DNA from: Tritrichomonas musculus
Taxonomy: Eukaryota > Parabasalia > Tritrichomonadida > Tritrichomonadidae
Assembly (NCBI GenBank): GCA_039105265.1
Contig: JAPFFF010000019.1
Span: 2,884,501-2,948,500, forward strand
DNA length: 64,000 nt
Direction of reading: 5' to 3'
Numbering within the stretch: the stretch's first letter is position 1; each line of letters opens with the position of its first letter. This document shows positions 1 through 9,500 of this stretch, piece after piece. The notes below the pieces were generated by a model. That model saw nothing but the letters and a program-made list of their open reading frames with translations. It did no database searches and was not told the origin of the DNA. The position numbers and the translations under genes were made by a program.

Positions 1-990
1 TTCGATGAACTGATTGAAAATTGTTCATTAATATTTAGCTTTACTGATGATGAATTTACTGAACTTGGAATTGAAAAGACTGATGATAATAAAGCAATTT
101 GTCAAGCCCATTATACCAAAGAACATGGTAAATTACCTCAACCATCACATGCAGGTCATGTTTACGTTAACTTTGTATCTAAAACTGAAGCCAACAAGTT
201 GATGAGCGCTCATTATTCAAAACAAACTGCAACATTAACAGTTAATCGAATGACCATCACAGCTTGTAAATCTAATATGCAAGGCTTTGGTGTTTGTGAA
301 GCTACAAGACAAGGAATTGAAGACATTTTAAGACAAGGTTTAATCATTCCTTCACAAAAAGTTGATTATCATGCTTTCCCAATCGCTCCAGCAGCAAACG
401 GAATCAAGTCAACATTGAATATCCCATTAATCAATGCAACTAATTTATCAATCATGTTTCCAAAGCATCATAATGATTTAACTGTCTTTGAAAATCCAGT
501 TTATCAAAACTGTTTCTTGAATATTGGTGGAAAGAACTTCCCAGACGAAAACGTTTCAACCATTGGTGCACGATTCTTTGAAAATCAATTAACGGCTGGT
601 GATTTAGATGCAATCACTCTTTCATGCACAAAGGAATTTGAGGATTCGATGACAATGCCAAAGAATGACGCTAACGGTAAGAGATACAACAACACAATCA
701 GTGATGCAACATCATTTGTATTCAACATTCAAACAGAACGAGCAAGTGCAGGATATTGTTATGACGGACTTGATGGAGGTTTCGGAAACGTTCAGATACA
801 AGTCAATGGGCAACCAATATATACAGGAGATGATGACACATATTTCAATGTTGTTGAACCAGATGGAACCATTGTCAAACCTCCCCCAACACAATTATTC
901 ATCACTCGTGATACTTACTTTAAACTATCATTAGAAGGTCTTGAATATCATGATGATTCAACGCCAGAAGGTTCACAAGCAAATGAATAA
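1..990 (+). CDS. Major capsid protein (putative double jelly-roll), 3' part
   Basis: The reading frame is open from base 1 to a stop at 990, so this is the C-terminal 329 residues of a longer protein whose start lies outside the window. It is almost identical to the protein at 62639-64000 and homologous to the second half of 29320-31348. The long beta-rich sequence without transmembrane segments, its length of roughly 600 residues in the B1 copy, and its position next to integrase fit the Polinton double jelly-roll capsid protein that would build the shell. The capsid call is inferred from context and overall character; no catalytic motif exists to check it. The C-terminus ends in SQANE, and the stop codon runs into TAAAAATAA, a likely polyadenylation context. 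Confidence 0.65.
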   Translation, partial: FDELIENCSLIFSFTDDEFTELGIEKTDDNKAICQAHYTKEHGKLPQPSHAGHVYVNFVSKTEANKLMSAHYSKQTATLTVNRMTITACKSNMQGFGVCEATRQGIEDILRQGLIIPSQKVDYHAFPIAPAANGIKSTLNIPLINATNLSIMFPKHHNDLTVFENPVYQNCFLNIGGKNFPDENVSTIGARFFENQLTAGDLDAITLSCTKEFEDSMTMPKNDANGKRYNNTISDATSFVFNIQTERASAGYCYDGLDGGFGNVQIQVNGQPIYTGDDDTYFNVVEPDGTIVKPPPTQLFITRDTYFKLSLEGLEYHDDSTPEGSQANE

Positions 991-1004
991 AAATAATGAT
1001 TTCA
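984..1004 (+). repeat. Direct repeat, left of HNH gene
   Basis: These 21 bases recur exactly at 1620-1640, so the 636-base unit carrying the HNH gene lies between direct repeats. The equivalent place in A2 (about 62625-62645) has one copy and no HNH gene. Confidence 0.85.
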
Positions 1005-1032
1005 ATTGATGATTAAGTTTTTAAATTGATTT

Positions 1033-1042
1033 TTTATTTTTG
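1033..1042 (+). promoter_or_regulatory. TTTATTTTTG motif before HNH gene
   Basis: The 10-base motif ends 9 bases before the HNH start codon, followed by a TTTCATAA initiator-like sequence. The same motif precedes integrase, the 81-residue gene and the 194-residue gene at similar distance, so it is probably a core promoter element. The function is inferred from position only. Confidence 0.5.
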
Positions 1043-1050
1043 TTTCATAA

Positions 1051-1626
1051 ATGACTGAACAAGCAGCTGAGTTTGTACAATTAAAAGGCTTTGATGATTA
1101 TGAAATATTGTCTGTCTATCCATTTACAATCAGACGAAAAGACAATCATCTTGAAGTTAAAGAACATAACAGTGTAGACGGATATCCAAGAGTTCATTTG
1201 AACTCAAAAACATATTTCAAGCATAGAATAATTGCACTTCAATTTATTCCAAATGATGACCCAGAGCACAAGGACCAAGTTGACCATAAAAATAGAATAA
1301 GAAATGATTATCATATTGATAACCTTTTTTGGTGCACTCAAAGCACAAATCAAATGAATAAAGGCTCAAATAATGGCATCAAATATGAATATGTTGATGA
1401 GATATCTGATGAAGCAACAGTTATAAATGAATACAACGGGTATGAATTCGAAAATTATTTCTATCATGAAAACAAGTTTTATTATTACAATGGATTGAGT
1501 TATCGAATATTACATATTAATGAAGATAAGAGAACTCGAGCACTTTATGTTAATCTAATGAATACAGAAGGAAAACGAGTTCGAATTTATATAAACAAAT
1601 TCAAGAAATTGTATGAAGTTGAATAA
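1051..1626 (+). CDS. HNH homing-type endonuclease
   Basis: This 191-residue protein has an HNH_3-type core at about residues 54-105: HRIIALQFI, then DQVDHKNRIRNDY, then IDNLFWCT and a closing N-rich stretch. This is the usual arrangement of phage and virus HNH endonucleases, with the metal-binding D-H and the downstream N visible. It is freestanding, between the capsid gene and integrase, and is missing at the same place in A2. Together with the flanking direct repeats this suggests a mobile endonuclease gene. The C-terminal 80 residues are a divergent repeat-like region that may bind DNA. It has its own TTTATTTTTG promoter motif. Confidence 0.85.
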   Translation: MTEQAAEFVQLKGFDDYEILSVYPFTIRRKDNHLEVKEHNSVDGYPRVHLNSKTYFKHRIIALQFIPNDDPEHKDQVDHKNRIRNDYHIDNLFWCTQSTNQMNKGSNNGIKYEYVDEISDEATVINEYNGYEFENYFYHENKFYYYNGLSYRILHINEDKRTRALYVNLMNTEGKRVRIYINKFKKLYEVE

Positions 1627-1640
1627 AAATAATGATTTCA
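1620..1640 (+). repeat. Direct repeat, right of HNH gene
   Basis: Second copy of the 21-base repeat at 984-1004. It overlaps the HNH stop codon, just as the first copy overlaps the capsid stop codon, so both genes end in the same sequence. Confidence 0.85.
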
Positions 1641-1651
1641 TTAAATAATCA

Positions 1652-1680
1652 TTTTGCAAAGCAAAAGGGAACAGAGTTCC
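1652..1680 (+). repeat. Double-hairpin cassette, type 1
   Basis: Two adjacent perfect stem-loops: a 6-bp stem TTTTGC with loop AAA, one spacer G, then a 5-bp stem GGAAC with loop AGA, 29 bases in all. The same 6-3-6-1-5-3-5 layout, with a different second stem and loops, is found inside the ATPase gene at 46413-46441. The equivalent intergenic copy in A2 is 62585-62613. Confidence 0.8.
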
Positions 1681-1695
1681 TTCATAAATTAATGC

Positions 1696-1705
1696 TTTAT
1701 TTTTG
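1696..1705 (+). promoter_or_regulatory. TTTATTTTTG motif before integrase
   Basis: The motif ends 9 bases before the integrase ATG at 1714, with TTCAAATG at the start codon. It is conserved in the A2 copy at 62560-62569 with identical spacing. Confidence 0.55.
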
Positions 1706-1713
1706 CGATTCAA

Positions 1714-2793
1714 ATGAATGAATCAATCAACTATCCTTTCAAATCTAAATACAAGTACATCAAAGACACGGGCATTAAAACCGAGCCCTATATTAAGGAT
1801 TACCAATTGAAGACAGTAAAGAAACTATCAAAACCTGACTTCTCATTTGAACCGTATGCGTACGAAATTGATATAATGTTTGCATTAAATAAAGCTTATT
1901 TAGTAATAATCAATGTAAACACCAAATACCTAATTGTTGAACCAATTGATTACAAGTCTGAGTATTATGTAATCAAAGTAATTGATAAACTAGTCAATAA
2001 AAGAAATATCAGAATTGAAACAATTAAATGTGATGGTGAAAAGGCTTTTATATCAAATGCATTCAAAAGTTATTGCAACGGTGAAGAGCAAAGATATCAA
2101 TTAGACAAACACACAATTAAATTCAAAGCACCAAACAAAATAAAGTTAATCATTGATGATTCACCTTTCACGAATGCACATAAATGTGTCGATGCAGTAA
2201 TCAGAACATTACGAAATGCTTTCGGTCAATCACAACAACGAATGACAAACAATGTATTGATACAACAAACGGTTGAATGGTACAATAACACGCCTCATGC
2301 ATCTCTTCGTTTATTGAATCCTTTATACACATCATTTGACGAAGAAACTGATGAATACCTTGACAAACGACAATCAAAATACATTTATCTAACACCTCAA
2401 CAGATGCAAGATGACCGCGACCTTGAATGGCAATACATTAGAGCCAAATCAATGCAATTGAAAGAGATTCAACAAAAACAACGATTTAAAGGTCTTCTGT
2501 CATATAAACCCAAAAATATAATACTCATTCACACCGATTACGGAAAAACAGAAAAGAAACATGAAAAGCGAAGAAGAGTGTTCAATGAACTTGCTGAATT
2601 CATTTGTTATGAATCAGGAAACGTTAAATGTAAACTATTAAATCCTTTGCGTCAAACTAACAAAACACTGAAGAACAAAACAATAATAACTGTCCCAATC
2701 ATGTACACAAAATATGTTTGTTCATCAATAGATGCTTTGAATGATGATTATAAAGTATTCTTTTTGACTTATAAAACGCAAAATGAAAGCTAA
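1714..2793 (+). CDS. Retroviral-type (rve) integrase
   Basis: This 359-residue integrase catalyses insertion of the linear element. The RNase H fold motifs are EIDIMF (D53), IKCDGEK (D107) and NAHKCVDAVIRTLRN (D160). The last motif aligns with the VERxNRTLK motif of retroviral and Polinton integrases, but has Asp where Glu is normal. WYNNTPHASLRL at about 190-201 is the usual post-catalytic motif. A basic stretch, KTEKKHEKRRRVFNE, lies at about 275-289 and a chromodomain-like or small beta region may follow. The last 11 bases overlap the next gene. A near-identical copy is at 61472-62551 and a longer homologue at 32333-33688. Confidence 0.92.
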   Translation: MNESINYPFKSKYKYIKDTGIKTEPYIKDYQLKTVKKLSKPDFSFEPYAYEIDIMFALNKAYLVIINVNTKYLIVEPIDYKSEYYVIKVIDKLVNKRNIRIETIKCDGEKAFISNAFKSYCNGEEQRYQLDKHTIKFKAPNKIKLIIDDSPFTNAHKCVDAVIRTLRNAFGQSQQRMTNNVLIQQTVEWYNNTPHASLRLLNPLYTSFDEETDEYLDKRQSKYIYLTPQQMQDDRDLEWQYIRAKSMQLKEIQQKQRFKGLLSYKPKNIILIHTDYGKTEKKHEKRRRVFNELAEFICYESGNVKCKLLNPLRQTNKTLKNKTIITVPIMYTKYVCSSIDALNDDYKVFFLTYKTQNES

Positions 2794-3133
2794 ACAACCA
2801 ATCACAAAACGATACTATCACACACAATCAAAAGATTTTAATCTTCCTGATGATTTCGTTTATAGTCGCAACAAGAAGTACATTGTTGTTCAGTATTGTG
2901 GGGCTGTTGTCAATCAACATATTGTCGGTGATTTGATGGTTCATTCAGATATAGTTGAATTCATGCCTTTCTGCGACCATTTCATTATGCTTGCTAACAG
3001 ACGACAAACCAAATACAGAAAATATGAGTGTCTGAACAACACAAAAAAAGAATATCATTTATGGTTTACAGATATGAAAGGAAACGTTATTGAACCTGAA
3101 TCATTTATATTCAGTTGTCTTTTGATTTATTAA
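2783..3133 (+). CDS. Small conserved beta-rich protein, possible minor capsid (penton-like)
   Basis: A 116-residue protein beginning MKAKQPITKRYYHTQS, overlapping the integrase end by 11 bases, so the two are probably co-transcribed. Homologues at 61132-61482 and 33694-34086 also directly follow integrase. It looks beta-rich, has no membrane segment or catalytic motif, and ends with WFTDMKGNV...IFSCLLIY, a strand-turn-strand pattern. Polintons encode a single jelly-roll penton protein, and this is the only small beta-rich protein conserved in all three elements, so a penton role is possible. It is shorter than typical pentons, and the assignment is speculative. Confidence 0.6.
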   Translation: MKAKQPITKRYYHTQSKDFNLPDDFVYSRNKKYIVVQYCGAVVNQHIVGDLMVHSDIVEFMPFCDHFIMLANRRQTKYRKYECLNNTKKEYHLWFTDMKGNVIEPESFIFSCLLIY

Positions 3134-3145
3134 TGACTATTCAAA

Positions 3146-4267
3146 ATGGATTCTCATGTATTTTATTTAAATCCGAATCAATTGGCTGATATGAGTAATT
3201 ATAAAATTAATGGTGTAGCACCGATTGCATTTGCTATGATTACGACTACTGAATCAAGGTCAATTTATATTTTTCCATCAACTTTTACATTTCCGAGGCA
3301 AGTTCAAAGTATTTATAAAGGTACAACATTAACGACTAGACCTGCATGGATGTTATATTTAATTGGTGATGGAATTTATAGTCCGTCATACATATTTATA
3401 CGAAAGATACTACCAGGATTTCAAGAACCTGTATTTGTATTATTAAATGATAACACACCTAAAGATATAACAAATTATTATGTAGAATATGATGGTGAAG
3501 CTTATTTTAATAGAGTAAATTTCGCTTTTACTTATGAGGTATTCATGAATGCATTTAATAATATAATTACTGCAGCTGATACAGGTTATAATCCTAATGC
3601 AAATAAAACATATATATCATTCACCGTTTATGATAATCCAAACTTAATACCGATAATTGATTTCTATGATAACACAGAACCAGGTTCTGACACCAATGAT
3701 ATTAGAATACAAACAATGAACGATTTAAATCAAAATACGAATTATAAACCGAAGAAACCTGCACATTTAGGTTTTCGAAATGATACTATATTCACTGAAT
3801 ATCCTATATTCAAACCAAATATAAAACCCGATAACGAAACAACAGCAAATGAAACAACAGAAAATATTAAATCATTAACTCCCAATCCACCAAGAAAGCA
3901 TAAATCAAAAGAAAATGATAACAAAGTTCATTTTTCAGCATCAGCCATAAGTACAAAACCAAATTATCCAACAAGCTATGAACCTATGGAAATTGAAGAC
4001 GATTGGCATGTAAGAAATCAAAATCAATCACAAGGCTTTTATTTTGAAACACCAAATCCTAATAAGACATCAAATTATTCTGAACGACAACAAAACATAA
4101 ATAATGATACTTTTGAAGACTTGTCAACTTCACTTGATAATCAGCAAGACCAGAAGCAACAACCACAATCAACAAAACGTTTTAGTTTTAGAATCGTTTC
4201 AGACCCAAATGACAAAAATAATAATAATAATAATAATAACAATAATGGAGGTTTTGATTTAAATTAA
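3146..4267 (+). CDS. Unrecognised protein with disordered Asn-rich tail
   Basis: A 373-residue protein with a probably folded N-terminal half (about 1-190, beta-rich with aromatic residues) and a low-complexity C-terminal half rich in N, T, P and Q that ends in a run of Asn encoded by an AAT/AAC repeat. I do not recognise the family. It starts after ATTCAAA and ends exactly where the convergent large gene ends. At the same place A2 has an unrelated 176-residue gene (60594-61124) and B1 has a 331-residue gene (34144-35139) with a similar folded-plus-disordered layout, so this is a variable gene slot. Confidence 0.7.
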   Translation: MDSHVFYLNPNQLADMSNYKINGVAPIAFAMITTTESRSIYIFPSTFTFPRQVQSIYKGTTLTTRPAWMLYLIGDGIYSPSYIFIRKILPGFQEPVFVLLNDNTPKDITNYYVEYDGEAYFNRVNFAFTYEVFMNAFNNIITAADTGYNPNANKTYISFTVYDNPNLIPIIDFYDNTEPGSDTNDIRIQTMNDLNQNTNYKPKKPAHLGFRNDTIFTEYPIFKPNIKPDNETTANETTENIKSLTPNPPRKHKSKENDNKVHFSASAISTKPNYPTSYEPMEIEDDWHVRNQNQSQGFYFETPNPNKTSNYSERQQNINNDTFEDLSTSLDNQQDQKQQPQSTKRFSFRIVSDPNDKNNNNNNNNNNGGFDLN

Positions 4268-6562
4268 TTATTCATTATTCATTCTTTGATGTAATGGTTT
4301 AAGATTAACAGCAAAATTATCATATTTATTTTTGTTCTGCAATTTGCTTTCTTTGAGTTGTGCTTTGAATGCTGTGTATCCACAATTTGGATATATATCT
4401 CTTTCTATTGCTGCGGTGATTCGTTTAATGAAATTATCTTTAACGTTCTTAATATCTTCTGGCGTTGCTTCTTTAATTCCTTCTGCATTTCGTTTCAACC
4501 TGTTATATCCTTCTTGCTTACTTACATCAACATTGAAACCAACACCAAAGACAACATAATCAATGTAATGCATTAATTCAGTAAATTGTTTACCCCATTG
4601 ACTTGGTTCAGCCTTTAATTCTCCTGATGTGATATCAATAGCTTTATCAATAATCTTCTCAACATATGATTGAACATTCTTTCCTAATACTGAAACATAT
4701 TCTTTATTGTTCTGTTGTTTCCAATATGTCCATTGTTCATATGTTAATATCTTTCCATTGAACTTATTGTCTTGAATTAGTTCTTTGAAAGGAGCATCAA
4801 AGAGATAAGCAAATAACATATTTGATACAGCAAGGTAATTGATGAGTTTCTTCAAAGGAGATAATACAAAGAATTGTTCGTCATTCCAATACACTTTCCA
4901 GACTTTAGAAAAGATTGATGACCAATAAGAACTTGGTGTAATACGTTTGCTGACTCTTGCTTTTCCCAGACCCATAGGACCGTAATAATTTTCTAGCTCT
5001 TGCATTTCTTTTCCCTTTGTTAATTTGTATTGACCAGCATCCCAATCAATTTTCTTGATATCTTTATCAAATAATGATTGAATCCATTTATTGAACGGCA
5101 TTTCTTTTCTTTCTTGTTTTGTTTTAATAACAGATTTCCAAACTTTCTTGTAAGGAGAAGCAAATACAAGCTTGTATCCGTTAATGATTGAAGGATTACC
5201 GTTCCTATCAATTAAAACAACATCATCAACTTTATCACCGTTCAAGTCTGTTATTGAGTTTCCTAACGGGTCTTTGGCATTTTCTGGTAATAAACGATAT
5301 CTTGGTTTACCGTCTTTATCAACTGAATTCTTACAGTATTCAATAGCTGTATCACGACAAGCTGCATTCGGAATGTATTTGATTCTGAAGTTTCCGTTAA
5401 TAATCATATCAATAAATTTATCTCTGTAATAGGATATATTACCACCAACCCGAGGTATTTCAAGCTTGTCAAATGAATCCTTTAATGTTGAGTTAACAAG
5501 AGGCATATCTTTTTTATCACGACGTCCGCGAGTATTCTTTGAGGGTTGCTTTGCATTTCTTATTAATTCATCAAGTATTTCATCAGTTGCTTTGTTATCT
5601 TCTGCATATCCTTTGTATTTCCTTGCAAAAGGTGATTTAATTTCTTGTGCTTCTTCTTCATTATCAACATATCTGTATGGTTGTTTTGCAGGTGTTTTTG
5701 TATATCTGTATGCTTCGGTTGCTGCTTCATCATCATCATGCCAATCATCTAATTCATCATCATATAATGATTGAAGAGGTCCGTTATTATTGTTGTTGTC
5801 GTCTGCCATTTTATTAGTTGAAAAATTATTTTTATTGTGTTCCTTTGATGGTTCAATAAAAGAATCAGATAAATCATCGTTTTTCAATATTAATGACTCA
5901 GAATCTGATTCGCTTAATGTTATATTAAGTAATGAATCTTCACTGTCTTTAGGCAATTGTATTGTCGAGTCATTTTCATCAGAATCACTCGGAGTTATGC
6001 GTTTTCTTCTTGGTGTTCTTCGTTTATTAGTATCAAGTGTTGGTTCATGTATGCTTGTTCTCTTTCTTCTTCCTTTGTTGGTTTGTGGTGTTTGACTCTT
6101 TCTCGGTGGTTTGATGGGTGATGAACGAAAACCATCAGAGCTATAATTCAAATCATCGTTGACAACAATATTGAAGTAATTGATAATGATATCAAGACTT
6201 TTTTTATCTGTTGTGTACTCTTTTAAACTAAGGAATCGATTGCCTTTACTTTTAATACCTGCATTGATTTTGTTCATCAATGAAACAAATCGACGAAACT
6301 TGACTTTCATTTCACGAATCTTTCCCACACTTCTTCCTGTATATTCATTGTTTTGTATTTGATACAACAAATTAATTAAATCATTGGGGTGTTCTAGTTT
6401 GTATGTACTGAGAAACGTGTTCTTAAAATAATCTATCGGGTCCTCTAGTTCTTCATCATCATCAGGTTTAGATACCTCACTATCAAATATAGTTTCATCA
6501 TCAATATTACTTAAATCTAATTCAAAGCTATCAGATGAATTATTTTTATCTTGTTTTGACAT
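4268..6562 (-). CDS. Large Polinton structural-type protein with DxNGDxxDD loop
   Basis: A 764-residue protein. Residues 1-130 hold an acidic start and an alpha-helical domain (DPIDYFKNTFL ... INYFNIVV). Residues 130-330 are disordered, basic then acidic. Residues 385-764 form a conserved C-terminal region with ITDLNGDKVDDVVLID at about 435-450, which matches an EF-hand or FG-GAP type calcium-binding loop. Homologues are 57982-60540 and 35172-37781; the N-terminal domain alone is repeated in 22687-25632. It is divergent from the fibre gene with a 22-base gap. The function is unknown; its size, abundance of charged linkers and position beside fibre and capsid genes suggest a virion component. 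Confidence 0.75.
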   Translation of the reverse strand: MSKQDKNNSSDSFELDLSNIDDETIFDSEVSKPDDDEELEDPIDYFKNTFLSTYKLEHPNDLINLLYQIQNNEYTGRSVGKIREMKVKFRRFVSLMNKINAGIKSKGNRFLSLKEYTTDKKSLDIIINYFNIVVNDDLNYSSDGFRSSPIKPPRKSQTPQTNKGRRKRTSIHEPTLDTNKRRTPRRKRITPSDSDENDSTIQLPKDSEDSLLNITLSESDSESLILKNDDLSDSFIEPSKEHNKNNFSTNKMADDNNNNNGPLQSLYDDELDDWHDDDEAATEAYRYTKTPAKQPYRYVDNEEEAQEIKSPFARKYKGYAEDNKATDEILDELIRNAKQPSKNTRGRRDKKDMPLVNSTLKDSFDKLEIPRVGGNISYYRDKFIDMIINGNFRIKYIPNAACRDTAIEYCKNSVDKDGKPRYRLLPENAKDPLGNSITDLNGDKVDDVVLIDRNGNPSIINGYKLVFASPYKKVWKSVIKTKQERKEMPFNKWIQSLFDKDIKKIDWDAGQYKLTKGKEMQELENYYGPMGLGKARVSKRITPSSYWSSIFSKVWKVYWNDEQFFVLSPLKKLINYLAVSNMLFAYLFDAPFKELIQDNKFNGKILTYEQWTYWKQQNNKEYVSVLGKNVQSYVEKIIDKAIDITSGELKAEPSQWGKQFTELMHYIDYVVFGVGFNVDVSKQEGYNRLKRNAEGIKEATPEDIKNVKDNFIKRITAAIERDIYPNCGYTAFKAQLKESKLQNKNKYDNFAVNLKPLHQRMNNE

Positions 6563-6584
6563 TGTTTAGTTTCTAATAAATTGA

Positions 6585-9500
6585 ATGTTTACGATTGAGC
6601 AGAGCGGACACATAACAAAAACAAATACTATTGACGGATTGATTAACGAATACATTAAAAGATATGTCGATAATTATGTTATCAAAGGTGATACATCGAA
6701 CGGAAACGTAGGGATTTCAAACGGAAATGGAATCACTAAGGAACAATTGAATGAAGCAGTTAACGGATTGCGTGATTATGTTATCAACAATTATGCTTTA
6801 TCAACTGATATACCTGAACCAATTGATATAACGAATTATGCATTGAAGACGGATATACCAGAAGTACTCAAAAATAGTGAGTTGCAATTGAACATAAAAG
6901 AACTATTACCCGACGAAATGTTTCAGAAATTGATGGCTGAAGATGATAAACCATTATCAGCTCAAGCATCAATGTGTTTAACAAGTATAGCAGTTAATGA
7001 AGGTTTTCAATCGGCTTTGGATGATTGTGCCGAACGATATGTTCCAAAAGATGATTTGAAGAATTACATCACGAGAGATAATTTGACTGTGTCAACTGAA
7101 TACACAATTGAAATCAAGACATATATGTTTCCTAATATAGGTCCAGTACCAGAAGAATATGAAGAAAACGGAATGGATACATCTCACGTTTTACCGTTCA
7201 AAGAAGGAACACATTTGGTTGGTTATAAATTAGACAATAGTGGTAATATATTCCATTTTGATATCAGATTTAAGACAAATGAATTATATGCTGATGATGA
7301 ATATAACGTTAAACAACATGAAGCTGAAGGATTTGAAAGTGAAGGGGAGTATTTTGAATTAGTGTGGGATGAATTTACTGGAGCAATTTATGATAGATAT
7401 CAATACCTTCCAATAACAATAACATTAGCAGAAACAAATGATGAATTAGCATTGAAGAGTGATATACCTGAACCTGTTGATTTGACACCGTATTATACTA
7501 GTGCACAAGCTGATGAGAAGTTCGTCGATGAGGATGAATTGGCTTATGAATTAGATAAGTATGAAACGAAAACAGTTGCAGAAGGAAAATATGCAATGAA
7601 GAGTGAAATCCCAGAAATTATTGAGGGTCAAACAACAATTCAATTCGAAATCGTCAATAATACAATTCCTGATTTGGATTACAACACATATCATGAAATG
7701 ATTGAGCAATACGGGTTGGATATTGTTTCATCAAACAGTTTTTATACGGGTCATTATGTTCATGTAGACTATTCGTACAATGACGATGATGACGAACAAC
7801 CCTCTCAGATAATGCGTATCGAAGGAAGTGATTCAAGTATTTGGTTTTTGTATGACAGCCATGAATTAATCAATCCAGGAACTGGCGATACACCAGAAGT
7901 TTTATCGTGTTCAATTACCAAAACTATCGAACCAACAGACAGAAACGCTTATTCAGCTAGATATGTGTCAAACAATTATGCTTTGAAGACGGATATACCA
8001 GAACCAGTTGACTTGACACCATATTATTCTAGTGCACAAGCTGATGAGAAGTTTGTTGATGAAGATGAATTGGCTTATGAATTAGATAAGTATGCATTGA
8101 AAACAGATATACCAACAATTCCAACAGATTTGGTTAATGAATCTGCATTGAATACTGCATTATACGGAACTGAATTGAATATTGAATATCCAGCAAACTT
8201 ATATGACGGTGCATATATTACCCCTCAGCTACCAAATGCCAGAGTTCATTTGGTATTTGATGTTAATTGGGGAGATAATCAAGATGATGATATAGTGCAT
8301 ATTGATGTAATATTTAAACCAAATGGTTCTACTAGCACTTATGACAGCATGGACAGGTATGATAGCAATGGCAAACGCATTGATAGAATAATATGGCGTT
8401 ATGATGATGGACAAATTGTATATGTATCATATATTGCAGCACATAGAAATAATAATCCAATAGCATACAATTTCATTAGAGCTCAAATCGAATCGCCATT
8501 CATTAAAACCGCAAATGTTGCTGATGAAAGTCCAGAACAAATCACAATTCAATGTACACAGAATGATAGTGGTTGTGTAATCCCAGATGAATATATACGA
8601 AGGGTATTAACAACCAAAAATATTATTGTAAAGTTCAAACGAAATGCTGATGATGCATCATATGAAGAAGCTGAATACGAATATTCTGGACGAAAGAGTG
8701 CAAATCTCATATACAAATCAACCAGCGGAGAGTCAAGTGAATTGATAGATATTCGTGTAGCTACACGTATTGTTTCATTGAGAGCTGAGGATGATACACT
8801 AACCAATATTTATGATGCAACTATCACATTAATCAGCATCCGACCTGTGAATGATGATATGATTACTTCGGTGAAATATGTGAATGATAACTTTGCACTG
8901 AAGTCAAACGTCATAACAGAAGAACAACTAATAAAAAGGTGTGCTATTGATTGCAGTCCAATTGAGGAGGGTTCCTCGGATATATCAATTCAATATCTAA
9001 AACTTGAAGATAAGGTAATTAAACTGGAATACATAGTAAATGAATATGCACTATGTTGTGAAATAAGGGTGTTATTCCGTGATACAACTGGAAATCCTCA
9101 CAACATTGTTCTTGTATTACATCAAAGAACTGTGTATTTCGACAATTTCAAATTCCCACTATATTATGAAGACACTGTTGATTTATCATCAGGAAGACCC
9201 CTGACATATAGCTTCCCAATAGGTGGATATTCCTGGACAGTTACTCAAGAATTATTAGATTCTAGACAACTATATTCAAGACAAATCATGTCCCGAGGTT
9301 ATTTAGCAACATTCAAGGCAGCTATTTACGGTGCACAATCAAACACGACAATCACACATTACTCGCCGATTGAATCATCAATGAACTCTGTTAGTGATTT
9401 CGTTGTTGGTTCTCCAGTGTATATGACAGGTAAGGTTTACAAACATGTTGGTGATGAATGGAAACCATCAACAGCAGATGATACAACTGATTGTATTTGT

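Noticed and set aside
3146-4267. Adenain-type protease in the variable slot
   Set aside because: No His-Asp/Glu-Gln-Cys arrangement could be found in this gene or in its counterparts.
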